Of a stretch of 64,000 nucleotides of DNA, positions 24,301 through 35,160 are shown one piece after another (the first letter of the stretch is position 1; every line of letters starts with the position of its first letter). Under the pieces are notes generated by a model. That model ran no database searches. It was not told where the DNA came from and worked only from the letters and a program-made list of their open reading frames with translations. This DNA is from Capitulum mitella (taxonomy: Eukaryota > Arthropoda > Thecostraca > Pollicipedomorpha > Pollicipedidae). The translations under genes and the position numbers were made by a program. Where the stretch lies: contig CP099841.1 in the NCBI GenBank assembly GCA_030062745.1, positions 11,164,970-11,228,969 of the forward strand. Direction: 5' to 3'.

Positions 24301-26632
24301 GCCGGGCCCGGCCCAGCTGATTTCATTTCAGTTCTGCCGGTCTCCTTTCAGGCTGCGGGTCCTAACTGTTCATTGATCTCCCGAGATCGAGGGCGCGTTG
24401 GTGCTTCGCAGGCGGTTCTAACAGGGTGGGGTGGAGCAGGCGACGGTTAACGATCATGTTTTCTCACTTTGAGGAACGTCGCTCGTGCTGGGCCCGTTGA
24501 CAACAGATTGTTCTGGTAAAAAGGAAACCCGTTTCTCCCAGACTGTTTCCGAGTGCTTGTAGTCTGCACGGAATGGCTGTGAAGGACAAATGTGAAATGA
24601 ATTACGGTAACGGAACAATCCTTTCTTCATGTACGTTAAGTTTTGCTCACGGAAGGATGGAGCTTTGCGACATTTTGTTTTGCGCAATGTCTGTGATGCG
24701 ATGGCTCCGATGTTTGACCAAGGTTTCAAAGTAACCACATGGTGCGATTTCTGTCTCGTGCCATGTGAGCCTCGTGAACCGCGTGTCATCGCTCCAACGT
24801 AGCCGGCATTGCATTGTCAGCAGCCGGTGATATCGGCCACCGACAGACCTTTTAACGATGACGTCAGCGTTTTGAAGTCCGTCTTCGCCGGGCTACCAGA
24901 CTGTCAGCCCTGGTCACTCCCTGATATAGCTCCGCTGGCGCCACTGACACCAGCTCACCGGCCCATATCCCGTCCGAGCGAGGGATGCGTCCCGCGCCAG
25001 CCATAGCCCCGTTCAGGATCGTGCCGACTGCGTCCGGCGTGGCCCGCCTGGGGCCGAGTGAGTGAACCCCACCCCCTTCTCGGGTCGCTCGGCCGCCCGC
25101 CGCCGGCGCAGACTGCGGGCAGGCCATCACGGCCCTGGTCTCGGCTCAAAGCCGTCCCATTACTGTGCGGCGCCGGCCGCTGTAATGACCGTCCGGTGGC
25201 CGGCTTTGTCGCATGTCCCCCTCCCCCCGGGAAGGGTTCTTCGTGGGAACGGCGGGTCTGTCGGCGGGACGTTGGGTCGACGACTCCGTGGGGGAGGGCC
25301 GCTGCACGCGCGGCGGCCGGCGCCGGTCCGGCACGTTCCAACGATCGCTGCGTACGCGGTCTGCGTGAGGGGCGTCGTCTCGATACGGCAAGAGTGATTG
25401 GAAATCCGATTCCCTTTTCGCTGGTGGAAGCTTTGTTCGTTTCGTTGTTCGAGTATGGTTGGTGTTCCCATTTCGGATGCGTGGCTGGTGCTGCATTTTT
25501 CCTTTTGTGGTCGGACGGCGTAATGAGCTGTGGCCATGCGGTGCTAACCGCGCTGTCAACACAGCATCTGACACAGCCACATAGCCAGGATATTCCTTGG
25601 GGGGAGGTCAAGTGTTAAATTTTGCCATAGGCCACTGGCATATGACGAAATTTACAGGAAAAAGCGGCAATTTTGTGCAGCTGACCTCACATTTCACTCA
25701 CAGGAGTAAATGTAAAAGTTTCCTTTTGCAAAATCTTAATGATCACTACTCCGGATCCGTGCGAAATCGCTATATATCTCGTGTAGACTGCTTACCTCAT
25801 GTGGGCCTCATGCTCCCCCTTGGCTACGTCCCTGATCTGACGTATTTGGGACTCGGTGTAAGTCTCACACTGCTGACGGCCCCGTGAACAATACCGGTGA
25901 CGCCTCCCGTCAATAGCTATTGCCTGCCGTCCTGTGCAGGTTCGCGGCGGTGACGACTTTGCCGCTGACGGGACCTTCACCACGCCGGCTTCAGCAGGGT
26001 GCGATTGGCGGCCGCAGGCGGGCACTTGGCCGGCCCCCGCTGCGCCGTCTTTCGTCGCGCCGCGGCGGCGGCCGACGCCGGAAAAGGGTTTTGCGGCGAG
26101 CGCGGCGCGCAAAAAGGCCCGTTAGCGGCGATCTGGGGCCGCTGTGCGAGCTCTCCATCGCCGGCCGCCTCCTGCGTGCGTCGTTTTTGCGGCGGCGCGG
26201 CGGCGCGCGTGGGCGAGTGTCCGTCATCCGACGGCACGTGATGGCGCCGCGCGCACTCAGGCTCGCCTGCTGACCCGCGGTGCGTGTATCCCTTCCCCCT
26301 CCCCTCCCTCACCTATCTCTCTCCTCTGCCAACGGACCGTCACTCAAGCCCGGCGACTGTGGTGTGGTTTGTAGTGTTCTGAAGCATCATCCGCCCTTCA
26401 TTCCCTGCTGAAGGAAATGTTTGTGGTGATCCTTTGTATGTTTATTTTAAGCATAATGATGCCAGTACTGTACGGAGTCACTTCCACCTTACCACCAGGT
26501 TGGTGCAAGTAAAGGAAAGTGCAAGTCACCGTCATGTTGTGAATGCTGTGTTGATCAAGTACTGTTTGCGGTTTTGGCACCTTGGGTATCATAGCTAAGT
26601 AACGCGACGGCTGAGAAGCGGCAAACATGGGT
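24301..26632. other. Intergenic, no gene seen
   Basis: The GC-rich parts at 24950-25350 and 25960-26290 keep several frames open on both strands, the longest about 218 codons on the minus strand near 24955-25611. Their products are Arg/Pro/Ala-rich and conflict with each other, so they are composition artefacts. The remaining sequence shows no domains. Confidence 0.4.
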
Positions 26633-26692
26633 AAGATTCTAAGATTCTAAGATAGAGAATTCTAAGATTCTAAGATAGAAACGTAAGATTCA
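26633..26692. repeat. (TAAGATTC)n simple repeat
   Basis: The octamer 'taagattc' and the variant 'taagatag' are repeated head to tail about seven times. The repeat sits at the border between a GC-rich and an AT-rich stretch. Confidence 0.9.
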
Positions 26693-27752
26693 TGTCGGCA
26701 TTTCTGGAAGCTATAGATAATAAGATATCCACCAGAATGGAGCGAAACATTTTAGTGGGGAAACTCGTGCATGTTTTATTAGATACCATAGCGAAATGAA
26801 AACTAAATGAAGCTCACTGCCTTGACTCTACGTTCACGCATAATTTTTTTACAAGCGAAAAATCGCCCAAAACCCACACAAAGACAGATCTTCACCAATC
26901 AGTGGGCCCGAACGCACCACCGAATCCGTAATGATCCGCAAATATGTTCCTTACTATTCTGTATCATGCCTGACAATCATATTCCATTGCTTTCTCTTAA
27001 AATGAAAGGCTCAAAATACAGTCTAACACCACTAATCCGTCATTCCCATTCTATTAATAGCCTGCCAAACCAAAGATTTTCGCAGGGTGTGAGATGGTAG
27101 CAAGATGCACACGACGTCGCCAGGTGTAGGTTCAGCCGATTCTTGCCAATACCTGACCCAGTTTGGCAGCCTCTCGATGATGCATCATTGATGGTTAATC
27201 TGCTCAGATCAGTTCAGACCGGCTGGGCTGCGTGTGGGTCGGTATCTGGCTGGCTGAGTAAGCCCCAGGTAACCATTACTCCAGAGATAGCATGGCGCCG
27301 GGTCTGCCTTCGTTTAACTGACGTGAGACACATGACGTTTCCATCTAATAAGTAGAGGCCGTGCGTGTTAGAACGCTGGTAGTCGGGTGTTTTCCCCGAT
27401 CGGGACAGTGTTTAGACAAGAATCAGCTCGTTTGGCCGGCTTATCGTGATTGGAGCAACGATTTCCTTGCCAAGTTTTCATGTACCGGAGATGGCTGAGT
27501 TCCCATTATTTGCTGGCGACCCGAACCCGATCAGGAGGCTGCGTTCCGCTGCTACGCAGTGAAAACGCCTCGGTGCGAATTTCGGACAATCGCATAGGCA
27601 CATCATGAACTGAAAGCCAGAACCGGAAGCTCTGACGTCGGAGAACCGGGAATGAGCTGGCGAGCGAGGCACCGCTGTGTCGCCACCCGACGCTGGCCGG
27701 CTGGTTCGAGCCGAGCTGCCCGCAGCCGGCCAGGTTCGCTGGTCCGAACTGC
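26693..27752. other. No gene seen
   Basis: AT-leaning to about 27360, then mixed. Frames are short and unrecognised. Confidence 0.45.
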
Positions 27753-27860
27753 GCTGGCCGAGAGCTGGGCAGATCCGCCGGGCCGAGCTGGGCTGGCCGA
27801 GAGCTGGAGAGGTCCGCTGGTCCCAGATGCGCTGGCGGTGAGCTGGACAGATCCGTGAGT
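27753..27860. repeat. 39-bp minisatellite, three copies
   Basis: Units beginning 'gctggccgagagctgg' start at 27753, 27792 and 27831, an exact 39-base step. More diverged copies may extend left to about 27690. The step is a multiple of three, so a periodic open frame runs through it, but nothing suggests that it is translated. Confidence 0.9.
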
Positions 27861-29479
27861 CGTCCGAGCCGTGTTTTTTCGCGGACGCCGCCGAACCGTC
27901 TGAAGCGCCGCGCTGGCGCAACACCCGGCTCCAGATGGCCGGGCGGCAGCTTTGTTGCGCTGGCGCGAGATCGGGCGGCGATGGCTGGGCGACAGATCGG
28001 ACATATCAGACGAACGCCCCGCCATGCCCGAGCAGACCGGCCGGCCGCTGACGGGCCTCCGTCGCTGGAGGCCCGGTCTCTCGCCCGCTCCCATGTCGCC
28101 GGTGTGTTATCGGGGCGCCCGGCTATCGCGCCAGATGCCGCCGTGAGCCGGGCGGCGTTTTGCAACGGCATCAATTTGTCGCGACCTAATCCCCCGCTTT
28201 CGGCTCCTCTGATGGATGGCGCCGAGTCAGGTTTGTCGGAGGAGGCACACAGCCGCCTTTACAGGATCAATGACGTGGCGTTCCAGGTGAGCATTTTTCG
28301 GCTTCGTACCGGGTGCGGCACGCTGTGACTGGACAGCGCGGCAGGGGTGGGGTCTGGATCCCGGCGGACGGTGTCAGGCGAGGTCTCAGCCGGGGACCTT
28401 CCACTGGCTCAGCGGGCCGCCGCAGCCGCAGCTCGGGCCGAAGAGGTCAGGTGCCAGACGGATGAACGACCGACAGTCGACTGGTCGACTGGTCGACAGT
28501 CGTCTGTCAGTCGGTGCGTGTGCACTGGGGTCACCGACCGGCTTTGGTCTCTGTGTACGGCACAGTGCTTTGAAGAAGACGTGGCTTTCGGTTTTTCCTT
28601 TGCCGCTTTCTTAACCGGCCTGAGAGAGGTCGTACCTGGTACGTGTGGTCATCTTCCCATTCGCATAAAATTTCGAAAAATCGTGGCGAGGGAGCTAAGA
28701 GCATCCCACATGTCTTAATTATTCCGAATGGGCCCTTGGACCCTGTAACGGATCACGAACGTTGATTTGATATAATGGGAGTCGAATTTACAACTCATGC
28801 AGCAAGTATCTTGTCCCTTCACATGCGGAGTCTGAGCCTGCACAAGTCCCTACATAAGCGATGGCACCGCTGGCGGCGGAGACGGAGGCGAATGGTTTGT
28901 TTACGTCGAACACACAAACACCAACCGATAGTCAGGACAGGGTGTTTGTCACACCGGCCTCGCCTCTCCCGGGAGTTGGGGAAGGACTTCTCCAGCCGCG
29001 GAATAGACGAGTTACCGTAACGGTATTTTTTATTTGAAATGCAATGAACGAGACCAAGGGCCAAAGGGGACGGGTGCTTTTCGCTTTTTCAGTTGTTTGC
29101 TGTAGTGAGGCCCAGGCAATAGACCGTTGCTGAGCGGATTTTGTGTCATTTACCATCGCTCGCTCGCACTGTCCAATTTCCTTTCGTTCTCCTGCGAGGA
29201 CGCCATGGACGATGTGTTTATCTTGCCATAAACTGTGCGACATTCCTGATAGAAGGGATTAGGGAGATAGGGAAGAAAGAGAGAAAGAGAGAGGGGGAGA
29301 GAGAGGGAGAATGGGTAGGCATGGCAGAAGCGGAACATCCGGTCCGATAGCCATGCTATAGCTGACCTCTCAGCTTCAGTGCTGTATGACGACTCGCCTG
29401 GCTCACCTCCCATGTTTAGAAGCAACTGAGGATTGCCCCAACCAGTCTGCCCCCGATAACGCGGACGAAGAGCCGTTTC
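27861..29479. other. Intergenic, GC-rich part and GA-rich tract, no gene seen
   Basis: 27900-28160 is CpG-rich. An imperfect GA tract of about 45 bases lies near 29262-29312 ('gaaagagagaaagagagagg'). A short string 'gtcgactggtcgactggtcg' near 28477 is a small direct repeat of 9 bases. No coding similarity was found. Confidence 0.45.
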
Positions 29480-29725
29480 CCGGCTCGGCTGGCGGACCTG
29501 TCCTTCTCCGGGCTGTCAGGCTTATCGCCGGATTTGAGCGGCGCCGCGCTGCAGAGCTGTCGTGTTCCCTTGACAGTCGGCGCTGATCACGGCGGCGAAT
29601 CAGCGCTGACCTGCGCGGGCCCGGCCGTGCGCCGCGCTTCCGGCGAATAGGTGCCGTCGGTGCGGCGGCGCGCCGCACCAAATCAGCCACTTATTCCGCG
29701 CGGCCGATAATATCATTAGCGGACA
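29480..29725. promoter_or_regulatory. GC-rich island with ATCAGC/GATAAT cores
   Basis: CpG-rich sequence carries repeated short cores: 'gctgatcac', 'gaatcagcgctg', 'aaatcagccactta' and 'ccgataatatcattagcgg'. The recurrence of ATCAGC-type cores in one block is visible. A regulatory role is inferred only. Confidence 0.25.
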
Positions 29726-30129
29726 AAACGGCCGGTCCGGCCCGGTTCGCGGAGAGGGATTCAGTCGGAGGAGGGCACTCGGCTGACGGGTGTCCGACGT
29801 CTCTCGGGTCTTGCCTCGGTGCGTTCGCCGCGGCTCGAGGCTTCTGCAGGTGGCTTGGTCCACCTGGTGCAATCAGTGTGATCTGTCTACTCTTGCGGAG
29901 GCCCTCGCGAGAAGCGGTCATTGACCCAGGTTGCCGGAACGTCGTCATTTAAGCAGCGAGTCCAAACAGAGTACACTTATTGTTTAATGCAGTAGTAAGG
30001 TGAGACATGTATCACAAAACGGAAAACTAAAAAACAGAATTCAAGAGAAATTATGGAAAGCAGAGACAGGCGTCCGTTACAATAGACATGCAAGCCGTTT
30101 CAACAACGACCCTGAAATTCAAAATATCA
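29726..30129. other. No gene seen
   Basis: Mixed composition falling to AT-rich at 29950-30120. No frame or repeat stands out. Confidence 0.45.
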
Positions 30130-30930
30130 CAGAGTTTTGACGGCGCTGGCTGGACCGTGCCTGACGGGATCCGGGACGCAGCGCATCGGCAGCGCTGAAG
30201 GCACGGCCTCGCTGCGGACGGTGCCGCCGGACGCTGGTGACGCTGCCGTGATTCACCGGCCGGCCGGCGGCGGCCACGCTCGTCCGTCGTCGCCTGCGCC
30301 TGCCGGACCGCTCCGGGCCGTGTAAACAGCCGGCCGTGCAGCGCCGCGGCCGACCGGGCCGCCAGCCTGGCGCGCCACCGCGCCGCGACCGCCGCGCCGC
30401 GCCGCCACCGCCCGGCGGAAATATTTGGGCGCCGCCGGCGTACACAGAACCTGCGTCGGCTGCGTCGCCGACGACGCGCCGAGGCGTGCGGCCTTGAGCG
30501 TACCGACGAGAAGACCCGCCGCGGAGCCGCGCGTCGGACGACTCAGCGCGGAGCTCGCTGAGCCTTTCCGGTCCGTTCTTTTCGAGCCCAATTAAAATCA
30601 GCGCTCGCGGCGGCTGTCAGGAGAAATAACGATTTTTGAAGACAAACAACAGCCGCGCCGTTCGCGCTGCACCGGCTCGTTGCAGCGCGCGCAAAAAAAC
30701 GGGCTTCGTGGCGCGCGCGTGCGCGGGAGGCCCTGCTGCACAAATCAGCTCGCCGCTACGCCGCCGCCGCCGCCGTCACGGTGGCTTTCACCGTGGCGGC
30801 GCCCGGAACGCGCGCGATGCGACCGGGCCTGCGCGGCATCTAATTATCGTGAGCGCCGCCGTCGGACGACGCACGTGAGGCGGCTCCTGGCCGGGGCCGT
30901 CTCCCGCTCCGGCGCCGCTGGCGACGCCGA
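30130..30930. promoter_or_regulatory. GC/CpG-rich island
   Basis: About 800 bases dominated by GCCG and GCGC strings, with short AT spots such as 'cccaattaaaatcagcgc' (about 30588) and 'ctaattatcg' (about 30841). All six frames are largely open and mutually contradictory, which rules out a coding reading. It may be an unmethylated regulatory island. Confidence 0.3.
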
Positions 30931-31640
30931 GAATTCCGTGTATGGGGACGGGCTGCTGGCCGGGCCGGACAACCCCATTCAGAGGTGGCGGTAACATACG
31001 AAGGTCAGGAGAGAGACGGCGCGGAGGCGGACGCGGAACGCAACGCTCGCGAGCGGAACTGGCTCCACTCGCAAGCACCACTGAACAGTGATTCAGTCAT
31101 GTGGGAACTTTTTAACGTCTGTGTGGCGAGAGGCTTTGAGGTGATTTCTTACCACGTAGCACCGCAGGCTGACATTAAAAATTGCCTGCAGTCGATGGGA
31201 CACCACCCCTACATGCCCGACCTGCTGCATCCGTGCTGTGTTTCGCCGACCCAGTTCTCCAGCCAACCATGCCCTTTCATGAAACAATGTAGAAACAGCT
31301 GAACGGCCATGTTTGGGAGGCGAACAGAAAAGTGCGTTGCGAACTGTTGCGCGAGACAGCCGCATGCGACTGGGCCGGATCCGCAAACACGGTTAACGTG
31401 GAACGTCACGATCCAGTAGCGATCAGTGTGGGCGTGCGCGTCAGCAAAATCACACGTCGCGATCACACGGCCGTCATCCCTAACCTGACGTCACTGGCGT
31501 CAGGCGGTTACATGCTGCATCAGCGAAGGGTGGCCATAGCGTTGTCTCTATTGACCCGGCGCGGGTTTCCAGTTAATTGGATCATTTCCCGAGGCAATTT
31601 CTTTTGTTAACTCTGGCAGTCAGTACACGCCGGGTGATCT
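30931..31640. other. No gene seen
   Basis: A plus-strand frame of 105 codons at 30985-31302 has no recognisable domain. Sequence is mixed in composition and without repeats. Confidence 0.4.
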
Positions 31641-32350
31641 ATGGTCATTACTCGACCAGAGTTAATTGACTGGAGATAGCGGCCGGCCGGACCGAGTATT
31701 CTAATAACTGCGGCCGCTGGAATTAAGCTAATTACTCTGGCCGGCCACAAGAGGAGCACGAGTGCTCACGTCGACCGGGCCGAATCGGTCGTGCCCTAGT
31801 CTCGCTTCGCCCCGCACCCACCTCGATCACGAGTCCATCGAATGCCGCTTCGAAGAAAGCCCTCTCGGCCGGCCGCGGCCTCGGAGCCGGCGCGAAGTCG
31901 ATGGCCGGACAGCATCACGCACCGGCGGGCCGGCCGCTCATTTGCGACGAGAGCATTCACTCGGCTTGGGCAATCGCCGCCGGAGGGCGTTGCAGGCGAG
32001 CGTGACCGGACGCTAATTGGCGCCCCCTGGCGCCCCCTGGCGCCGGTGCGGCCGTCGGCGGCGGTGTCCGCGGCCCGGCCCTGCCTGCTGCCGGCCGGCC
32101 GCAGCAAACAGAGGGTCACGTTTGCCGGCGTAAGTGACTGCGCGATAATTGAACGGGTCGGGGCGCGCGTTATATTTGGCGCGACTCCCCGCTTGCCGTC
32201 TCATTAGTGGAGCAAACGCCGGCACGTGGGCCGGAGGCGGCGGCCGGATGCCGCGCGTGACCCCGACAGCCAGCTGTGGCCCGGCGGGTGTCCTGCGCAC
32301 CCTTCCGCGCCCCTCCCCGCGCCGGCAGGCACCCCGCGCCGCGCGCATGA
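31640..32350. promoter_or_regulatory. GC-rich island with facing TAATT sites
   Basis: At the left edge, 'ccagagttaatt' (31656-31667) and 'aattactctgg' (31730-31740) form an imperfect inverted pair around a GGCCGGCC-rich centre. A further 'ctaattac' and 'ctaattggc' follow. The island continues as CpG-rich DNA to about 32350, including a perfect 12-base tandem repeat 'tggcgccccctg' near 32018-32041. No coding similarity. This is a candidate enhancer. Confidence 0.35.
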
Positions 32351-33049
32351 CGGACAAGCTGGCGGGTCAAGGGGTCGCCACGCTCCTTCGCCTGGTGGCG
32401 CGAGCATTCGCTCCCCTCCTGAACACACTTGCTGCGGGACGGTTGGCGAGTGAAGGACAAACTGCCGGGTCGGAGGTCATGTTTCTGGCCCTCGGCTGTG
32501 ACCCCGTGACCTCGAGCGCTCGTTCCAGGCTGGACAGGTTTGAAAGAGGACAGCTGGCCCTCGAGGAACAAACTGTGGCTAAAGCGGTCACCCCCTGCTG
32601 CCTCAACCCAGTTCCCAGGCTCCTCAATGTCCACTGTTAAGTGACAAACGGGTTGTATTACAGCTGCAGTTTTTCACTCTCCGCTGGCTTCCACCACGGA
32701 ACTGCCAGGTGTTAAGTATCAGTTACTTCTATCGGAAATATGCTCTTAACCCGTGTTAAAGTCGATAGGCTCAGCTTCGCCTGCATTTTAACGGATCCTG
32801 TCTTTTCCTGTTCCTTATGATGCAATCACATATTCACACTTAATGGTAAAATCGTGCTCACACTTAATGGTAAAATCGTACTTGGTGTACTTGGGAGTAA
32901 GACGTGGGCCCATGCATACGTGAATTCTACTTTGTTGACGATGAACCAAATAGCGGCTTGTCTCCAGCACCCTGAAAGATCGTGCGGCCATTCTGTGTGA
33001 TCCTCCTGCCCGCCTCCTGTGCGTCCGGTCCCAGACCTCCCGACGTCTT
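32351..33049. other. No gene; 24-bp tandem duplication at about 32836-32883
   Basis: The string 'cacttaatggtaaaatcgt' occurs twice in a row, 24 bases apart, near 32836 and 32860. The plus-strand frame at 32149-32640 (163 codons) begins in the GC-rich island and has no recognisable content. Confidence 0.5.
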
Positions 33050-33375
33050 GTGTCCCTCCCCTCCCCGCTCCCCTCGGCCGACACTCGACGCCAGATTAGC
33101 CGCACATTGCCGCGAATGAATCGGGTCAGCCGTGCGCCGACGCCGGCCGTGCTCGGGACGCTGCCGGCCCAGATTCCTGCGCCGAGGGGAGGCCCGTCGG
33201 AAACCATCACTTCATTAAGCAAATGATGGCGTGGTTCCCCGCGGCCGGCGCCGTGCTCGCCGGGAGCGGGCCCGCGCCGCCGCGCCAGCCGCCGACACGG
33301 CCGGAAACGCGCTTCCGGAGGGCCGCTGCACGCCTGTTTGTTCCTGGCGTATTTAACTCGCCGCGAGGTAAAGGC
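33050..33375 (+). promoter_or_regulatory. CpG-rich candidate promoter region of Ddr
   Basis: A GC/CpG-rich block ends about 620 bases upstream of the inferred Ddr start codon. Near 33345 it contains a TATA-like 'cgtatttaactcgcc' string, and a 'tgtttgttcc' forkhead-like string just before it. Its position suggests the Ddr promoter. Transcription could equally begin further upstream, because a 5' UTR exon boundary is likely at 33959/33960. Confidence 0.3.
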
Positions 33376-33959
33376 CATTTGCGGTGTATTTCTGGAACTG
33401 TGTATGGGTGCTGTGTTCCCATTGAACTGATAAGATGATGTTTATTCAACTTGACGTCGAGGGTGGCAGAATAAATCGTCTAGCTCCTGATGGGGCTCCT
33501 TTTCTGGATTGGAATGTGCATCTGGTGCGCATGTCCAAAGCTTCGGGCGTGTCCTTTGGTCTCGACTGTTTCGCCAAAGATATTCGGCTCGCACTGACTG
33601 TTGGGCAACCTGTCCAGTGTACTAAATGAGCCCGTCTTGAATGGTTCGTCCGCATTAATATACCGCTCTTTAGTCTGGTTGGAGCGTGTTTGAACAGGTC
33701 TGTTAACTCCGTTGGCGCTCTGCTCCGTCTCACCAGTCGTGGCTGCTGTATTTGGCCGGGTATTGTTTGTTTACACGTGTGTATTATGTTGACTCAGGCG
33801 GTGTTTGCCCGATTATCATCGACGTTCGCAGGTCGGCTCCGCTCAACCTCCACAATACCGCCCGCCATTTTTTCACGTCAAACTGACCTTAGGGTCATGC
33901 ACTGATTTCGGTCTGTCGGCGCCGGCTGTGAATGACCGAGCCGTCCGTTTCCTCGGCAG
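33376..33959 (+). other. Presumed 5' UTR intron or upstream region of Ddr
   Basis: No coding sequence is recognised. The string 'ccgtccgtttcctcggcag' ending at 33959 is a good 3' splice site (pyrimidine tract plus AG). The Ddr start codon may therefore lie in a second, partly non-coding exon that begins at 33960. The frame upstream of the start codon stays open to about 33805, which is compatible with, but does not require, a longer N-terminus. Confidence 0.35.
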
Positions 33960-33990
33960 GTGGCAACGTCGCGGAAATGTGAAGCCGGAG

Positions 33991-34057
33991 ATGTCCCGGC
34001 TGCACCATCTCTTCGTCATCGTCTCCTCCATCGTCAGCTCGCACCAGTTTGACATCA
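33991..34057 (+). CDS. Ddr: Ddr exon 1: start codon and signal peptide
   Basis: The exon encodes 'MSRLHHLFVIVSSIVSSHQF' plus two residues and one base. That is a short basic n-region, a hydrophobic core (FVIVSSIV) and small residues before a probable cleavage site around SSHQ. A strong donor 'gtgagt' follows at 34058. The exon ends in phase 1 and exon 2 needs exactly two bases to complete a codon. Joined, they read DI-R-ECNAALGM, continuing straight into the first discoidin cysteine. The start codon context is 'ggagATGt'. The assignment rests on phase, donor strength, signal-peptide character and position; no transcript supports it. The exon probably extends 5' to 33960 as UTR. A different first exon further upstream is the main alternative. 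Confidence 0.75.
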
Positions 34058-34639
34058 GTGAGTGCTGGATCCGCCGTCCGAAGTTGGAAGGGATCACTGT
34101 GCTTTAAGTATAGGGAACTGCACAGCGTTTCCTGACCAGGATGCGTAAAACTGTGTTGTTAAAATTGCTAATCACGCGAGGAATCGCGCACATTGTGTAG
34201 CCACCACCACTGTCGCTATCAAACGATGACTATGTGTTGCGGGGTAATACGAGTAGACCTAAAGACTGAATCTGTCACCAGACACCTCACAGACATCGTA
34301 AGACTACGACTCATTCGCAGAATTACAACCTACGGTTGCTATTGTTAGCATGGCTAAAAAAACTCCCGAAGAATGTCTGACGTCTAGACAGATATTTCGA
34401 CCATTTCTTCCCAGTAAATATTGTAGAACAGTAGGGGATCCAGAACCTCTCACAGAATGTCCACCCGTGGTCGTTAGCACCTACCTGACTATCTACCTGA
34501 CCTCTGCCATCCCAGTCGCGTTAAATAAATGGCATTGCGTCCTCGCGTTTGGTAACTGAGGATTACGTGGGGATCGTGCTGCACCATCTTCTGTAGCCGC
34601 TGCAGTCATCTGCTAACGAAGATCAGGGACGTTCGCGAG

Positions 34640-35160
34640 TCACGCGCGAACCAGCTCGTGACTGACCTGTCGCCCGCCGTGGCCGGCGGCGGCGCAGGTC
34701 GCGCCGGCGTCGCGTCGGGTGCACGCAGCCGCCGACCACTGACCAGGCGTCCGTAATTTATCACCGGGCCGGGCTTAAATCACCATCACTAATTACGAGG
34801 GCGCTGCAGGCGCGGCGGCGGCGGCGGCGATAAGATGAGCCGGGGGCCGCGGCGGCGCGCGGTCAGCGCGGGCCGGCCGATACCGGGACACGCCGTAAAT
34901 AAACGCGCCATCCATTTTATCGGAGCTCGCAGCCGTCAGTTTGTGTATTTGTGCTGCGCGCCGGCCGGCCGCGTCTGTTTGTTGAAACGGAATGTCGCCC
35001 GCGGCTGTTTACTCACCGTGAATTCGCTAAAACCTGGAGATCACGCCCGTCGTCTCGGAGGCGGCGCATCGGACCGTGTTATCGCCGTCCGACAGGGCCG
35101 CATTGTTATCTGTGTTTTGACGTCGGACCGACGCTCGGATTAACCTGCCGGCGCTGGCTC
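34640..35160. promoter_or_regulatory. GC-rich island in Ddr intron 1 with GATA, TAATT and forkhead-like cores
   Basis: Within 500 bases lie 'taatttatcacc', 'catcactaattacgagg', 'ggcgataagatgagcc', 'cgtaaataaacgcgcc', 'ccattttatcgg' and 'ctgtttgttgaaacg', all set in CpG-rich flanks. TTATC/GATAAG are GATA-type, TAATTA homeodomain-type and TAAATAAAC/TGTTTGTT forkhead-type cores. The density of such cores in the first intron makes this the best enhancer candidate in the window. It remains an inference. Confidence 0.4.
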
